Origin: Thiocystis violacea | Lineage (GTDB): Bacteria; Pseudomonadota; Gammaproteobacteria; Chromatiales; Chromatiaceae | Reading direction: 5' to 3' | Assembly (NCBI RefSeq): GCF_016583565.1 | Contig: NZ_NRRF01000042.1 | Span: forward strand, 1 to 45,136 | Length of the DNA stretch: 45,136 nucleotides | In this document: piece after piece, positions 21,598 through 32,219 of the stretch | How the letters are laid out: each line of letters starts with the position of its first letter | Position numbering within the stretch: the stretch's first letter is position 1 | Translations under genes and position numbers: made by a program | Notes under the pieces: model-generated | What the model saw: only the letters and a program-made list of their open reading frames with translations | Told to the model about the DNA's origin: nothing | The model's database searches: none

Positions 21598-22503
21598 TCA
21601 GACCGGAACGACGGTGCGGCAGTAACGCGGCCGAGCCGAGAGGATCGCCAGCAGATCGGCGATCCGCTCGCGCAGATCGCGGCGGTCGATGATCATGTCG
21701 AGCGCGCCTTTCTCCAGCAAGAACTCGCTGCGCTGAAAACCCTCCGGCAATTTCTCGCGCACCGTCTGCTCGATGACGCGCGGACCGGCGAAGCCGATCA
21801 GGGCATTGGGCTCGGCGATGTTGATATCACCCAGCATGGCCAGGCTGGCCGAAACCCCGCCCATGGTCGGGTCGGTCATCACGGAGATGAAGGGCAGCGC
21901 GCGCTCGCGCATCTTGCCGAGCGCGGCGCTGGTCTTGGCCATCTGCATCAGCGAGAAGAGACTCTCCTGCATCCGCGCGCCACCACTGGCGGAGAAGCAC
22001 ACGTAAGCCGAATCCTGCTCCAGGGCGGCATCCACCCCACGCACGAAGCGCTCGCCTACGACAGAGCCCATGGAGCCGCCCATGAAACCGAACTCGAAGG
22101 CTGCGGCGACGATGGGCGCGTCCTTGAGGCGACCGCGCATCACGACCAAGGCTTCCTTCTCGGAGGACTGCTTCTGCGCCTGGGCGATGCGATCCTTGTA
22201 CTTCTTGAGGTCCTTGAACTTGAGCGGATCAAGCGACTCCAGCCCCTCGCCGATCTCTTCGCGGCAGTCGGGGTCGAGAAAGGCCTCCAGACGTTTGCGC
22301 CCGCTCAGGCGATTGTGGTGGCTGCACTTGGGGCAGACTTCCAGGTTCCGTTCGAGCTCGGCCCGGTAGAGGATGGCATGACAGCCGGGGCACTTGGCCC
22401 AGACGCCCTCCGGGACCGCGCGCTTGGTGCTGGCCTCGATGCGGATCCGGCTCGGAATCAGCTTCTCGAACCAGCTCTTGCCCTTGTCCATCGCCTGTTT
22501 CAC
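21598..22503 (-). CDS. accD: Acetyl-CoA carboxylase carboxyltransferase subunit beta AccD
   Basis: The beta subunit of the carboxyltransferase that makes malonyl-CoA for fatty acid synthesis. 301 residues. The N-terminal zinc ribbon is CPGC...CPKC (about residues 38-60). The carboxyltransferase core has [50 protein letters not shown] and [12 protein letters not shown]. Start: GTG at 22503 with AGGTGG upstream; ATG at 22491 ([11 protein letters not shown]) is an alternative. trpA precedes it in the transcript. Confidence 0.96.
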   Translation of the reverse strand: MKQAMDKGKSWFEKLIPSRIRIEASTKRAVPEGVWAKCPGCHAILYRAELERNLEVCPKCSHHNRLSGRKRLEAFLDPDCREEIGEGLESLDPLKFKDLKKYKDRIAQAQKQSSEKEALVVMRGRLKDAPIVAAAFEFGFMGGSMGSVVGERFVRGVDAALEQDSAYVCFSASGGARMQESLFSLMQMAKTSAALGKMRERALPFISVMTDPTMGGVSASLAMLGDINIAEPNALIGFAGPRVIEQTVREKLPEGFQRSEFLLEKGALDMIIDRRDLRERIADLLAILSARPRYCRTVVPV

Positions 22504-22580
22504 TGTGCCACCTGCTCGGGTTTGGTCTTCGGGTTATTGGTCTTCTGGCTGTTGGAGCGCGAGTGCCTGCGCGCCCTGGC

Positions 22581-23387
22581 TCAAGCCGCGTCGATCGCGG
22601 AGCGCAGACTCGCGAGAACGTCCGCGATGGCGGCCGGAATCTGCTCGGGGCTCGCTGCGAGCGACTCGATACGGCTCACGATGGCACTGCCGACGATCAC
22701 CGCATCGGCGACCTGGGCCACGCGAGCGGCCGTCTCGGCGTCCTTGATCCCGAATCCCACGCCGACCGGCAGCGGGATCATCGCCTTGATGGCCGCCACA
22801 TGCTCGGCGACGTCCGCCATATCCAAGTGGCCCGCCCCCGTCACGCCCTTGACGGAGACATAGTAGACGAAACCGGAGGCGACCTCGCCGATACGCCGAA
22901 TGCGGTCCTGGGTGGACGTCGGCGCCAACAGGTAGACCAAATCCAATCCATGCGCCTTCATGGTGGTCACGAGCTCGTGCCCTTCTTCCGGAGGCACGTC
23001 CACGATGAGCGCACCATCCACGCCGCAGGCCTGAGCCTGCTCGGAGAAGGCCGCGTAGCCCATGACCTCGATGGGATTGAGATAGCCCATCAGTACGACC
23101 GGCGTCTGCGCATCCTGCTCACGAAAGGCGCGCACCATGGCAAGGACGTCGGCCAAGCGCACCCCCTTGGCGAGGGCTCGCTCGGTCGCGCGCTGGATCA
23201 CGGGACCGTCCGCCATGGGGTCGGAGAAGGGCACGCCCAGCTCGATGACATCGGCCCCCGCGGCCACCATGGCATGCATGAGCGGCACCGTGGTCTCAGG
23301 CCCCGGGTCACCAGCGGTCACGAAGGGGATGAGCGCGGTACGCCCCTGCCCTTTCAGCTGCTCGAATCTCGTGGCAATGCGGCTCAT
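22581..23387 (-). CDS. trpA: Tryptophan synthase alpha chain TrpA
   Basis: Cleaves indole-3-glycerol phosphate to indole. 268 residues, a TIM barrel. Active-site Glu lies in [16 protein letters not shown], and Asp in [22 protein letters not shown] and VGVGFGIKD are the phosphate-side motifs. The ATG overlaps the trpB stop by four bases, so the two subunits of the alpha2-beta2 enzyme are translationally coupled. Confidence 0.97.
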   Translation of the reverse strand: MSRIATRFEQLKGQGRTALIPFVTAGDPGPETTVPLMHAMVAAGADVIELGVPFSDPMADGPVIQRATERALAKGVRLADVLAMVRAFREQDAQTPVVLMGYLNPIEVMGYAAFSEQAQACGVDGALIVDVPPEEGHELVTTMKAHGLDLVYLLAPTSTQDRIRRIGEVASGFVYYVSVKGVTGAGHLDMADVAEHVAAIKAMIPLPVGVGFGIKDAETAARVAQVADAVIVGSAIVSRIESLAASPEQIPAAIADVLASLRSAIDAA

Positions 23388-24634
23388 AGGACCAATCCGT
23401 CGTGGCTTGCGACCGTGTGCATGTCTTTGTCTCCGCGCCCGGAGAGGTTGATCAGAATGCTCTGATCCTTGCGCATGGTCGGGGCGAGTTTGTGTGCGTA
23501 GGCCAGGGCGTGACTGGACTCCAGCGCCGGGATGATGCCCTCCGTGCGTGTCAGGTGATGAAAGGCCCTGAGCGCCTCGTCGTCGGTGATCGAGTCATAG
23601 CGCGCGCGCCCACTATCCTTCAGCCAAGCATGCTCTGGCCCGACGCCCGGATAGTCGAGCCCAGCGGAAATGGAATGGGTCTCGATGATCTGCCCGTTCG
23701 CGTCTTCCATCAGATAGGTCCGATTGCCGTGCAGCACGCCTGGCTTGCCGGCGCACAGGGGCGCGGCATGATGCCCGGTCTGCAGCCCCTCGCCGGCCGC
23801 CTCGACGCCGTAGATCGCGACCTCGGCGTCGTCGATGAAGGGATAGAAGAGCCCGATGGCATTCGAGCCGCCACCCACGCAGGCCACCAGCGCGTCCGGC
23901 AGTCGGCCGGTCCGCTCGAGCATCTGCGCGCGCGCCTCTCGGCCGATCACCGTCTGGAAGTCGCGCACCATCATGGGGTAGGGATGGGGTCCAGCGACGG
24001 TACCGATGATGTAGAAGGTATCGTCGATATTGGTGACCCAGTCGCGCATGGCCTCGTTGAGTGCGTCCTTCAGGGTCCGCGAGCCGGACTTGACCGCCAC
24101 GACCTGGGCACCCAGCAGACGCATGCGATAGACGTTGGCCTCTTGGCGAGCGACATCCACCTCGCCCATGTACACGACACACTCCAGGCCTAGCCGGGCG
24201 GCGACGGTCGCGCTCGCGACACCGTGCTGGCCGGCGCCCGTCTCGGCGATGATCCGGGTCTTGCCCATGCGCCGCGCCAGGAGCGCCTGCCCGATGGTGT
24301 TGTTGACCTTGTGCGCGCCCGTGTGGTTGAGATCCTCGCGCTTGAGGAAGATCTGCGCGCCGCCCAGCTCGCGGCTCCAGCGCTCGGCGTGATAGATCGG
24401 CGAGGGGCGGCCGACATAGTCGCGCAGATCGGCATCCAGCTCGGCCTGGAAGTCCGGATCGGACTGACAGCGCGCGTAGGCCTGCCTCAGCTCCTCGAGC
24501 GGATGCATCAGCGTTTCGGGAACGAACATCCCGCCATAGGATCCGAAATGCCCCGCCGCGTCCGGCAGATCATAGGCCGACTCCCGACCTGGCTCCATGC
24601 GTACCGCATGGCTGTTATCGGCGTTTGTCGCCAT
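23384..24634 (-). CDS. trpB: Tryptophan synthase beta chain TrpB
   Basis: PLP enzyme joining indole and serine. 416 residues. The PLP lysine is in [34 protein letters not shown] and [15 protein letters not shown] (phosphate-binding GGGSN) follow, and [16 protein letters not shown] is also typical. The ATG has AGGGG seven bases upstream and lies inside the end of trpF, overlapping it by 20 bases. There is no sign of the TrpB2 type. Confidence 0.97.
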   Translation of the reverse strand: MATNADNSHAVRMEPGRESAYDLPDAAGHFGSYGGMFVPETLMHPLEELRQAYARCQSDPDFQAELDADLRDYVGRPSPIYHAERWSRELGGAQIFLKREDLNHTGAHKVNNTIGQALLARRMGKTRIIAETGAGQHGVASATVAARLGLECVVYMGEVDVARQEANVYRMRLLGAQVVAVKSGSRTLKDALNEAMRDWVTNIDDTFYIIGTVAGPHPYPMMVRDFQTVIGREARAQMLERTGRLPDALVACVGGGSNAIGLFYPFIDDAEVAIYGVEAAGEGLQTGHHAAPLCAGKPGVLHGNRTYLMEDANGQIIETHSISAGLDYPGVGPEHAWLKDSGRARYDSITDDEALRAFHHLTRTEGIIPALESSHALAYAHKLAPTMRKDQSILINLSGRGDKDMHTVASHDGLVL

Positions 24635-25247
24635 CTCTTACCCCTTGCATGAAGGCAAAAATGAGTTTCGCGTCCTTGATGCCCTTGGCCACCTCGACGC
24701 CACCGCTGACATCGACGCCATAGGGTCTGACCGATCCGATCGCCTGCGCCACGTTCGAGGCGTTCAGGCCGCCGGCCAGCACGATGTCTGGCGCCAGCTC
24801 GGCGGGCACCCGCGCCCAATCGAAGCGCTGCCCGGTGCCACCCGCCTGACCAGGCTGGAAGGTATCCAGCAAGAGACCATCCGCACCGGCATAACGTTGC
24901 CGCTCGGCATTCAAATCGATCCCCGGGCGCATCCTCAGCGCCTTGATCCAGCGCCGGCCAAAACCTGAGCACTGGTCTGGCTCTTCGTCCCCATGGAACT
25001 GCAGCAGATCCAGCGGCACCTGATTCAGGGCCGCCTCAACCGCCGCGGGAGCGGCGTCGACGAAGAGCCCAACGGCCGTGACGAAAGGTGGCAGCACGGC
25101 GCAGAGCGCGGCGGCCTGCTCCAGCGTCACCGCACGCGGACTGGGCGGATAGAGCACGAAGCCAACGGCATCGACCCCGGCCGTCACGGCGGCCTCGACA
25201 TCGGTTGCGCGCGTCAAACCGCAAATCTTAACTCGGGTTCGAATCAT
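24615..25247 (-). CDS. trpF: Phosphoribosylanthranilate isomerase TrpF
   Basis: Catalyses the Amadori rearrangement in tryptophan synthesis. About 210 residues as a separate enzyme, not fused to TrpC. The N-terminal catalytic Cys is in [10 protein letters not shown], with [36 protein letters not shown] and GVDVSGGVE after it. The ATG at 25247 ([11 protein letters not shown]) is preferred for similarity to the family; a GTG at 25259 is also possible. It is 15 bases from truA and overlaps trpB, so trpF-trpB-trpA form one unit. Confidence 0.95.
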   Translation of the reverse strand: MIRTRVKICGLTRATDVEAAVTAGVDAVGFVLYPPSPRAVTLEQAAALCAVLPPFVTAVGLFVDAAPAAVEAALNQVPLDLLQFHGDEEPDQCSGFGRRWIKALRMRPGIDLNAERQRYAGADGLLLDTFQPGQAGGTGQRFDWARVPAELAPDIVLAGGLNASNVAQAIGSVRPYGVDVSGGVEVAKGIKDAKLIFAFMQGVRDGDKRR

Positions 25248-25274
25248 AGGCGAGGGCACTTGAGGTAGACGGCG

Positions 25275-26078
25275 TCAATCCGAGGACAACGGCTGAAGCG
25301 GATGCGCGCCGGCGATCTGCGGCAGGCCAAAGTGATCTGGATAGTCGGCCCTGACGAAGAAGAGTCCGTGGGGTGGCGCCGTGACACCACCCAAGGTGCG
25401 GTCACGGACGTCCAACAGCAAGCGCGTCCAGTCCGTCTCGGCTTGCGAGCGACCGACGGCAATGAGAACACCCGCGATGTTGCGGACCATGTGATGCAAG
25501 AAGCCATTGGCACCGATGTGCAGTGTCACCAGGTCATCTTGCTCCGAGAGATCCAGATAGTGAACGCGGCGGATCGGGCTCTTCGCCTGACAGCCGAGCG
25601 CCCGAAAGCTGCTGAAGTCGTGCTCACCGACCAGATGGAGCGCGGCGGCGCGCATGCGCTCAACGTCGAGCGCCTCATGGACCCAGACGGCGCGCTGGCG
25701 CGCCAGTGGAGAGCGCGTTCGCCGAACCATGATCTGATAGCGATAGTGCCGGGCATAGGCACTGAAACGCGCATGGAAAGACGCGTCTGCCGGGTGCGCC
25801 CAACGCACGGCCACATCCGGCGGCAGATTCACGTTCGTGCCCAACACCCAGGAACGCTCGCTCCGCGTCGCAGTCGTCTCAAAATGCACGACCTGCTCGA
25901 TCGCGTGGACGCCGGTATCCGTCCGACCGGCGCAATGCAAGGTGATCGGGTGATCGGCAACGCGACCGACCGCCGCCTCAAGGCAGGCCTGAACGCTGCG
26001 GTCATCCACCTGCCTTTGCCAGCCGTGAAAGTCGGTACCGTCATACTCGACCCCCATCGCGATCCGACCGGGCCTCAA
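25275..26078 (-). CDS. truA: tRNA pseudouridine synthase TruA
   Basis: Makes pseudouridine at positions 38-40 of tRNA anticodon stems. 267 residues. The catalytic Asp is in CAGRTDTGVHA (near residue 57). RIAMGVEYDGTDFHGWQRQ at the start, FHARFSAYARHYRYQI and FLHHMVRNIAGVLIAVG are typical. It sits between fimV and trpF, the arrangement seen in pseudomonads. Confidence 0.96.
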   Translation of the reverse strand: MRPGRIAMGVEYDGTDFHGWQRQVDDRSVQACLEAAVGRVADHPITLHCAGRTDTGVHAIEQVVHFETTATRSERSWVLGTNVNLPPDVAVRWAHPADASFHARFSAYARHYRYQIMVRRTRSPLARQRAVWVHEALDVERMRAAALHLVGEHDFSSFRALGCQAKSPIRRVHYLDLSEQDDLVTLHIGANGFLHHMVRNIAGVLIAVGRSQAETDWTRLLLDVRDRTLGGVTAPPHGLFFVRADYPDHFGLPQIAGAHPLQPLSSD

Positions 26079-26101
26079 GATGATACCGCCTCAACGAACG
26101 C

Positions 26102-26130
26102 GGCCGGATCGCGAAGCGACCCGGCCTTTT
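26102..26130 (+). terminator. Terminator-like hairpin pointing against the local genes
   Basis: GGCCGGATCGCGAAGCGACCCGGCC followed by TTTT forms a near-perfect stem with one A-C mismatch and a T-run on the plus strand. It lies in the 118-base fimV-truA gap, where both genes are on the minus strand. In their direction the hairpin lacks the T-run. Confidence 0.45.
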
Positions 26131-26196
26131 GCGCGGGCACCTGCCCTGACGACAGGTCACTCAAGTGCATTGACCAACATGACTATCGCGGCGTCA

Positions 26197-28983
26197 TCAG
26201 ACGAGGGTCTCCAGCAAGGCCTGGGCCTCGCTCTTCTGCTCGTCACGCCCCTCCGAAACCACTTCTTCCAGAATCTCGCGCGCGGCGTCCTTGTCGTCCA
26301 TCTCGATATAGGCGCGGGCCAGATCCAGCTTCGTCGCCGTCTCATCCCAGATCCCGGAATCGATCTGCCACTGCGATGAGAGCAGGTCGCTCGGCACACT
26401 CTCCTGATCGGGCGGCAATCCGTGCTCGGAGGAGTCTTGCGAGACGCTCGAGCGACGGGCGGAGACATCGGCCTCGGTCGGACGTCCGCCCTCGATTTCA
26501 TCGCGAGCCAAGGTCGGCTCATTGACGACGTTCGAGTCGAAAATGGAGTCGAGATCGTCCAGATCCTCGACCCTGTGATCATCCAGACTCAATTCGATGT
26601 CGGAATCATCCGCACCCGCGCGGCCCTCGGTATCCCGATTGACCGCCACCGTCATGGCGTCGCCAAAGGAGTCCCCGTTCAGCTCGCTCTCGTCGAGCGC
26701 CATCGCCAAGAGCGAGTCCGGCCCGTTAGACGGCTCTTTCTTCGTGAGAGCGGTGTCGTCCAGATCAAGATCTCCGAGGAAGTTAGCGCCTTGGCCTGGC
26801 TCGGACATCTTCTGAACGTCACTGATATCCAGCGAGAACGAGTCACCCAGGCCCAGTTCGAAGGAGTCTTCGTCCACAGGGCGAGCAGCTTGGTCCATGA
26901 CAGGAGGCGCCGCCTGATCCATCGGATCGCCCGACTGCAGCCGTGCGCGCACGGCCGCGAGCTTCTCCCATTGCCCAGGATCCTGCGTCTGCCCACCGGC
27001 CTCGCGGATCTCGTCCATGACGGCGGTCAGCGAGTCGAGATCCTTCGCCCCAGCGAACGCCTCGGCCAGCTTGAACTTGACGTCCAGCCGCTCGGGGAAG
27101 CGCTGCAGCTCGCCCTGGAGGAGATCCTGAGCCTCGCTGTAGCGCCCGTAGGCGATGTAGATGTCGGCCTCGGAGAGGATGTCCGCCTCGTCGGTCTCCG
27201 CGTCGAAGTTGCTCAGCGAGGACATCATGCTGACGCCAGAATCGCCCTCGGCCTCGCCGTCGCGCGTCCCGGCGGAGAGCGACTCGGACATTGACTCGTC
27301 ACCCAAGGGCGATCGGGCAGCGATCGTCTCGCGATCGTCGGTGACGACGGAAGAACGTGGCTCGGTGCTCACGTCCAGGGTGTCATAGCGATCCTCTTCT
27401 GAATCGAGCTCGTACTGCTCGAACTCCTCTTCCTCACGCCGGCGACGCATCGCCAGCCAGGAGAAGATCCCGATACCCACCGCCGTAACGCCAGCCAGAC
27501 CCGCGAGGGGCAGCAAGAGCGAGTGCCAGGTCGAGGACGTTTCCTCAGAAGCCGCTGTCTCGGCGGCGGAGGTCAGTGGGGCAACAGGGGTCGCGACCAC
27601 CTCCGTCACCTCCTCCACGACAGCGGGTGCCGGCGTTGGCAGTGGAACCGGGACGAGCCCGACGTCTTCCTCGGCAAGCGCGGTGTCCAGCGACTCCATG
27701 GCGTCAGCCGTGGCCGTGGTGCCCGTGTCCGTGTCCGTGCCAGAAAGTGGCGTCTGACCTGAATCAGCCTCAGGCGGAACCACTTCACCCGGGACGAGCG
27801 CAAGCTCAGTGCCGGACGCTCCCTGCGCGTCCTCCGGAGCGGTCACTGGTGACTCCAGCGCCGCAGCGATGGCATCCGTCGGCGCTTCCGCCGCGGCGCC
27901 GATCGCTTCCTCCACACTCTGCATCCGCGCCAGCTCGTCGTTACGCAGCTGAAGGAGGGTCTGGATATCCGCGAGCTGGGTCTCGAGCTCGCGAATACGG
28001 TCGCGCAACTCGACGGTTTCCTGACGGGTGCTTTCGGACGTCTCCAGCGCCAGCATCACGTCCTGCTGCACCTTCGGTGACGTAGTGGCCGCCGCGGGTG
28101 GCTCGGCCTGAGTCGCGCCACGGGAAGGCTCGGCCCCGCCGCTCAGCCTGAGACGCGAGTCGAGCATCTCGGGCGTGACAGGCGTGATTGGGGCGCGGTA
28201 TTGGGCACGGCCACGCAGCGACGCTACGTACTCACGCTCGGCGGCACCGGCATCCAGGGCGAACAGCTCGGCGCGGCTCGGAATCACCAGCGTCTTGCCT
28301 GCGATCAGGCGATTGATGTTGCCGCGAATGAAGGCATTCTGATTGTTGCGATAGAGCGCCATGGCGGTCTGCGCCACGGTGGAGCCCGCAGGCGCGACCT
28401 CGCGGGCCAGAGCCCAGAGCCCCTTGCCGTTGCCAACGGGGCCGGCGTAGACCGGGAATCCGTCCCCAGGCGCGGGAATGTAGGAACTTGCGCGCCCGCT
28501 GGCACTCACCAGACTGGAGGTCGGTCGGGATGTGCCCGTGGCGCTGGCGGCACGCGCAGCGCGGACGTCAGGCGCGCCCTGCGTCGATAAGGCTGGCGGA
28601 TCGAGAAGGATCGTATATTCCTTCAACAATTTACCGGTCGGCCAAACCACCTCCACGAGGAAGTCCATATAGGGCTCGCGGATGGGGTCTTTGCTCGAAA
28701 CCCGGAGCACGGCACGCCCCTGGGGCGTCACCTCGGGCGTGAACTTGAGCTTGGTCAAGTAGTAGTAGCGTTCGACGCCCGCCTTGGTAAAGGCATCCTG
28801 TGATGCAATCGAGGCGCTCACCGAATCGATCTCGTCCGAGCGAACCTCTCTAAGTTCGATCTCGCCGAGGTAGGGTTGATTCAGAGCGGATTGTGTACGA
28901 AGCCCACCCAAGCCGAGGGCGGAGACATCGGTGCCAGCCAGGACCATGGTCACGGCCGACGCTAAAATGAGCTTGCGAGACAT
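26197..28983 (-). CDS. fimV: FimV/HubP polar landmark protein
   Basis: A 928-residue inner-membrane protein. It has a signal peptide (MSRKLILASAVTMVLAG...ALG) and a FimV N-terminal domain (LNQPYLGEIELREVRSDE). A LysM-like peptidoglycan-binding segment (about 170-260) follows, then a coiled coil (about 310-370) and an acidic, Ala/Thr-rich linker. One membrane helix (LLLPLAGLAGVTAVGIGIFSW) follows, and a long acidic cytoplasmic region with TPR-like helices ends in the conserved C-terminal FimV domain (TKLDLARAYIEMDDKDAAREIL). The start at 28983 follows GAGGGAGGAGG. Such proteins organise type IV pili and polar chemosensory arrays. The 225 bases before it hold no clear promoter. Confidence 0.92.
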   Translation of the reverse strand: MSRKLILASAVTMVLAGTDVSALGLGGLRTQSALNQPYLGEIELREVRSDEIDSVSASIASQDAFTKAGVERYYYLTKLKFTPEVTPQGRAVLRVSSKDPIREPYMDFLVEVVWPTGKLLKEYTILLDPPALSTQGAPDVRAARAASATGTSRPTSSLVSASGRASSYIPAPGDGFPVYAGPVGNGKGLWALAREVAPAGSTVAQTAMALYRNNQNAFIRGNINRLIAGKTLVIPSRAELFALDAGAAEREYVASLRGRAQYRAPITPVTPEMLDSRLRLSGGAEPSRGATQAEPPAAATTSPKVQQDVMLALETSESTRQETVELRDRIRELETQLADIQTLLQLRNDELARMQSVEEAIGAAAEAPTDAIAAALESPVTAPEDAQGASGTELALVPGEVVPPEADSGQTPLSGTDTDTGTTATADAMESLDTALAEEDVGLVPVPLPTPAPAVVEEVTEVVATPVAPLTSAAETAASEETSSTWHSLLLPLAGLAGVTAVGIGIFSWLAMRRRREEEEFEQYELDSEEDRYDTLDVSTEPRSSVVTDDRETIAARSPLGDESMSESLSAGTRDGEAEGDSGVSMMSSLSNFDAETDEADILSEADIYIAYGRYSEAQDLLQGELQRFPERLDVKFKLAEAFAGAKDLDSLTAVMDEIREAGGQTQDPGQWEKLAAVRARLQSGDPMDQAAPPVMDQAARPVDEDSFELGLGDSFSLDISDVQKMSEPGQGANFLGDLDLDDTALTKKEPSNGPDSLLAMALDESELNGDSFGDAMTVAVNRDTEGRAGADDSDIELSLDDHRVEDLDDLDSIFDSNVVNEPTLARDEIEGGRPTEADVSARRSSVSQDSSEHGLPPDQESVPSDLLSSQWQIDSGIWDETATKLDLARAYIEMDDKDAAREILEEVVSEGRDEQKSEAQALLETLV

Positions 28984-29280
28984 CCTCCTCCCTCGTGCAC
29001 AACGCAGTGAAGTGAATCCAAACACTATTGCCAGAGCCTGCACGCCAACCGACAAGCCCCTTCATCCTTCAGGCCACAGGCTGATTTAGCCAGCGACCCC
29101 CTGACTGCCCTTGATCATGGGTACAGTCTCGCTGCGCATCTTACGGCATTCAAGGCGCCAACTTTGAGCCCTCGATCACTTTTGAGCGTTCAATCAGCCT
29201 TCGAATTCCGTCGCACAATAACCTTGAGACGAGCCCGACTATAGCCGACAACCTTGGATTCACCAAGATCCACCCGTCTC

Positions 29281-30408
29281 TCAGGCCAACGGTGAATGCT
29301 CCTGCAGGATCCTCAGCATGCGCCGCAGCGGCTCCGCAGCCCCCCACAGCAACTGATCACCAACCGTGAAAGCGGATAGATAGCCTTCACCGAGATTCAT
29401 CTTTCTCAAACGCCCCACGGGCACCGCCAATGTCCCCGTGACCACGGCGGGCGACAGCTCTCGCACGCTGCGCTCACGATCGTTCGGCACGCACTTGACC
29501 CATTCATTCGAGGCCGAAATCAGACGCTCCACCTCGGCGAGATCGAGATCCTCGCGCAGCTTGATGGTGAGGCCCTGGCTGTGACAGCGCATCGCGCCAA
29601 CACGCACACAGATACCGTCGATGGGAACAGGCTGTGCGCTCGAGCCCAGAATCTTATTCGTCTCGGCTTGGCCTTTCCACTCCTCTCGACTCTGACCATT
29701 GGGCAGCTGTGTATCGATCCAGGGGATGAGACTGCCGGCGAGCGGGACGCCAAAACTGGCAACCGGGTACTCGGGGGAACGCATCGCATCAGTCACCTGC
29801 CGATCGATCTCGAGGATCGCCGAACGGGGATTCTCGAGCAACGCCGTGACCGAGCCGTGCAGCGCGCCCATTTGCGCGAGGAGTTCGCGCATGTTCTTGG
29901 CGCCAGCGCCGGAGGCCGCTTGATAGGTCATGGCGCTGACCCATTCCACCAGACCCGCGTTGAAGAGCCCGCCGATGGCCATGAGCATCAAGCTCACGGT
30001 GCAATTGCCGCCGATGAAGTCGCGCTTTCCCGCATCCAGCGCCGCGTCGATCACGGAGCGGTTGACCGGATCGAGCACGATGGTCGCATCCGGCTCCATA
30101 CGCAGTGCCGAGGCCGCGTCGATCCAGTAACCCGTCCAGCCGGCCGCGCGCAGCCTCGGGTACACCGACTTGGTGTAGTCACCCCCCTGACAGGTCAGGA
30201 TGACGTCCATGTCGCCGAGCGCCTCGATCGATTCGGCGTCGAGCAAGGGACTCGAGCCCCGCCCGACGTCGGGACCGGGCTGCCCGACCTGTGAGGTCGT
30301 GAAGAAGACGGACTCCGCGATCTGCGCGAAGTCGTTCTCGGCACGCATCCTGTCCATGAGGACAGAGCCCACCATGCCACGCCAGCCGACGAATCCAACC
30401 CGCTTCAT
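29281..30408 (-). CDS. asd: Aspartate-semialdehyde dehydrogenase Asd
   Basis: Reduces aspartyl phosphate to the semialdehyde for lysine, threonine, methionine and diaminopimelate. 375 residues. NADP-binding [17 protein letters not shown] is at the start. The catalytic Cys is in [28 protein letters not shown] and [12 protein letters not shown] are also present. The ATG at 30408 is chosen over an adjacent GTG (30411) because GGAG then lies seven bases upstream and the N-terminus matches the E. coli-type enzyme. It follows leuB by 34 bases. Confidence 0.96.
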   Translation of the reverse strand: MKRVGFVGWRGMVGSVLMDRMRAENDFAQIAESVFFTTSQVGQPGPDVGRGSSPLLDAESIEALGDMDVILTCQGGDYTKSVYPRLRAAGWTGYWIDAASALRMEPDATIVLDPVNRSVIDAALDAGKRDFIGGNCTVSLMLMAIGGLFNAGLVEWVSAMTYQAASGAGAKNMRELLAQMGALHGSVTALLENPRSAILEIDRQVTDAMRSPEYPVASFGVPLAGSLIPWIDTQLPNGQSREEWKGQAETNKILGSSAQPVPIDGICVRVGAMRCHSQGLTIKLREDLDLAEVERLISASNEWVKCVPNDRERSVRELSPAVVTGTLAVPVGRLRKMNLGEGYLSAFTVGDQLLWGAAEPLRRMLRILQEHSPLA

Positions 30409-30442
30409 CACATGACTCCGACGATCCAGTAGCCGTTCTTTT

Positions 30443-31525
30443 TCAATGTTCGTTCAAGGCGGCGACCACGGCATCGCCCATCTCGACCGTGCCCACCTGG
30501 CGCATGCCGGCGGACATGATGTCGGCGGTGCGCAGACCCTGATCCAGCACCTGGGAGACAGCCTTTTCGATGCGCTCGGCGGCGCCGGGCGCGTCCAGCG
30601 AATAGCGCAGCATCATGGCCACCGAGAGGATGGTCGCCAGCGGATTGGCCACGCCGCGTCCCGCGATGTCCGGCGCCGAGCCGTGGATCGGCTCGTACAT
30701 GCCCTGCCCGTCCGCGTTCAGCGAAGCGGACGGCAGCATCCCGATGGAGCCGGTCAGCATGGCCGCGCAGTCGGAGAGGATGTCGCCGAACATGTTGGTC
30801 GTCACCATGACATCGAACTGCTTGGGCGCGCGCACCAACTGCATGGCCGCATTGTCGACATAGAGGTGACTCAGCGCGATCTCCGGATAGTCGGCCGCCG
30901 TCTTGATGGCCACCTCGCGCCACATCTCGGTGCACTCCAGCACGTTCGCCTTATCGACCGAGCAGACCTTCTTGCCGCGCTTCATGGCGATCTCGTAGGC
31001 GACACGGCAGATGCGCTCGACCTCGGACTCCGTATAGACCAGGGTGTTGACGCCCTTGCGCTCCCCGGAGGGCAGGGTCTCGATACCCCGTGGCTGACCG
31101 AAGTAGATCCCGCCGGTCAGCTCGCGCACGATCATGATATCCAAGCCCGAGACGACCTCGGGCTTGAGCGTCGAGGCGTCGGCGAGCTGCGGATAGAGGA
31201 TCGCGGGGCGCAGGTTGGCGAAGAGACCCAGTCCGGCACGCAGTCCCAGCAGCCCCTTCTCCGGCCGCTTGGAGATATGCAAGGGCTCCCACTTGGGACC
31301 ACCGACGGCACCGAGGAGGACGGCATCGGATGCCTTGGCCGCCGCGAGGGTCTCCGCCGGCAGCGGATCGCCAGCCGCGTCATAGGCGGCACCACCGATG
31401 AGGCCCTCCTCGACGCTGATCGCGATACTGCCGTCCGCCTGCAGGGCTTGGAGCACCTTCATCGCCTCCGCGACGATCTCAGGCCCGATGCCGTCACCCG
31501 CGACGACCAGAATCTTCTTGCTCAC
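30443..31525 (-). CDS. leuB: 3-isopropylmalate dehydrogenase LeuB
   Basis: Oxidatively decarboxylates 3-isopropylmalate in leucine synthesis. A GTG at 31525 ([18 protein letters not shown]), with GGAG nine bases upstream, gives 360 residues, the usual length. The upstream open frame to 31624 is not family-like. [39 protein letters not shown] and [20 protein letters not shown] are the substrate and metal motifs. It follows leuD by about 50 bases. Confidence 0.96.
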   Translation of the reverse strand: MSKKILVVAGDGIGPEIVAEAMKVLQALQADGSIAISVEEGLIGGAAYDAAGDPLPAETLAAAKASDAVLLGAVGGPKWEPLHISKRPEKGLLGLRAGLGLFANLRPAILYPQLADASTLKPEVVSGLDIMIVRELTGGIYFGQPRGIETLPSGERKGVNTLVYTESEVERICRVAYEIAMKRGKKVCSVDKANVLECTEMWREVAIKTAADYPEIALSHLYVDNAAMQLVRAPKQFDVMVTTNMFGDILSDCAAMLTGSIGMLPSASLNADGQGMYEPIHGSAPDIAGRGVANPLATILSVAMMLRYSLDAPGAAERIEKAVSQVLDQGLRTADIMSAGMRQVGTVEMGDAVVAALNEH

Positions 31526-31574
31526 AATCTCAATCTCCGAATTCGATGTAGGGCGATCCACGCGGCTGCGTCGA

Positions 31575-32219
31575 TCAGGCGTCGAGGAACAACCAAGGAG
31601 CCTCTTGGCGACGACGCACCTCATAGGCCCGAATGACCTCGACCTCCTGAAGCGTCAGACCGATGTCGTCGAGGCCCTCGATGAGGCGATGTTTGCTGCC
31701 AGCATCCACCTCGAACCCGATCTGGCTGCCGTCATCCAGGGTCAGCGTCTGGCCGGCCAGATCGACCCCGATGCGCAACGGCGTCTCCCCCGTGGCCTTG
31801 GCCAAGAGGGCGTCGATCGTCGCCTTCTCGAGCACGATCGGCAGGATGCCGTTCTTGAAGCAGTTGTTGAAAAAGATGTCCGCGAAGCTCGGCGCAAGGA
31901 TGACCTTGAAGCCGAAGTCCGCCAGTGCCCAGGGGGCATGCTCACGCGAAGAGCCGCAACCGAAGTTCTCGCGCGCCACCAAGATCTCGGCCCGCGCATA
32001 GCGCGGATCATTGAGCACGAACTCCGGATTCAGCGGGCGGTTGGTGCAATCCATGTCCGGCTCGCCGTGATCCAGATAGCGCCACTCGTCGAAGAGGAAG
32101 GGGCCGAAACCGGTCCGCTTGATGCTCTTGAGGAACTGCTTGGGGATGATGGCATCCGTGTCCACGTTCGCCCGATCGAGCGGGGCGACCACGCCGGTGA
32201 AGTTCTTGAACGCGTCCAT
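31575..32219 (-). CDS. leuD: 3-isopropylmalate dehydratase small subunit LeuD
   Basis: The swivel-domain subunit of isopropylmalate isomerase, working with LeuC. About 214 residues. [27 protein letters not shown] and [16 protein letters not shown] are characteristic. The ATG at 32219 shares one base with the leuC stop (TGATG), and GGAG is five bases upstream, so LeuC and LeuD are coupled in translation. Confidence 0.96.
   Translation of the reverse strand: MDAFKNFTGVVAPLDRANVDTDAIIPKQFLKSIKRTGFGPFLFDEWRYLDHGEPDMDCTNRPLNPEFVLNDPRYARAEILVARENFGCGSSREHAPWALADFGFKVILAPSFADIFFNNCFKNGILPIVLEKATIDALLAKATGETPLRIGVDLAGQTLTLDDGSQIGFEVDAGSKHRLIEGLDDIGLTLQEVEVIRAYEVRRRQEAPWLFLDA

Noticed and set aside
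20467..22863. 798-residue plus-strand open frame
   Set aside because: It spans folC, accD and part of trpA on the other strand, which are all certain; it has no motif of its own.
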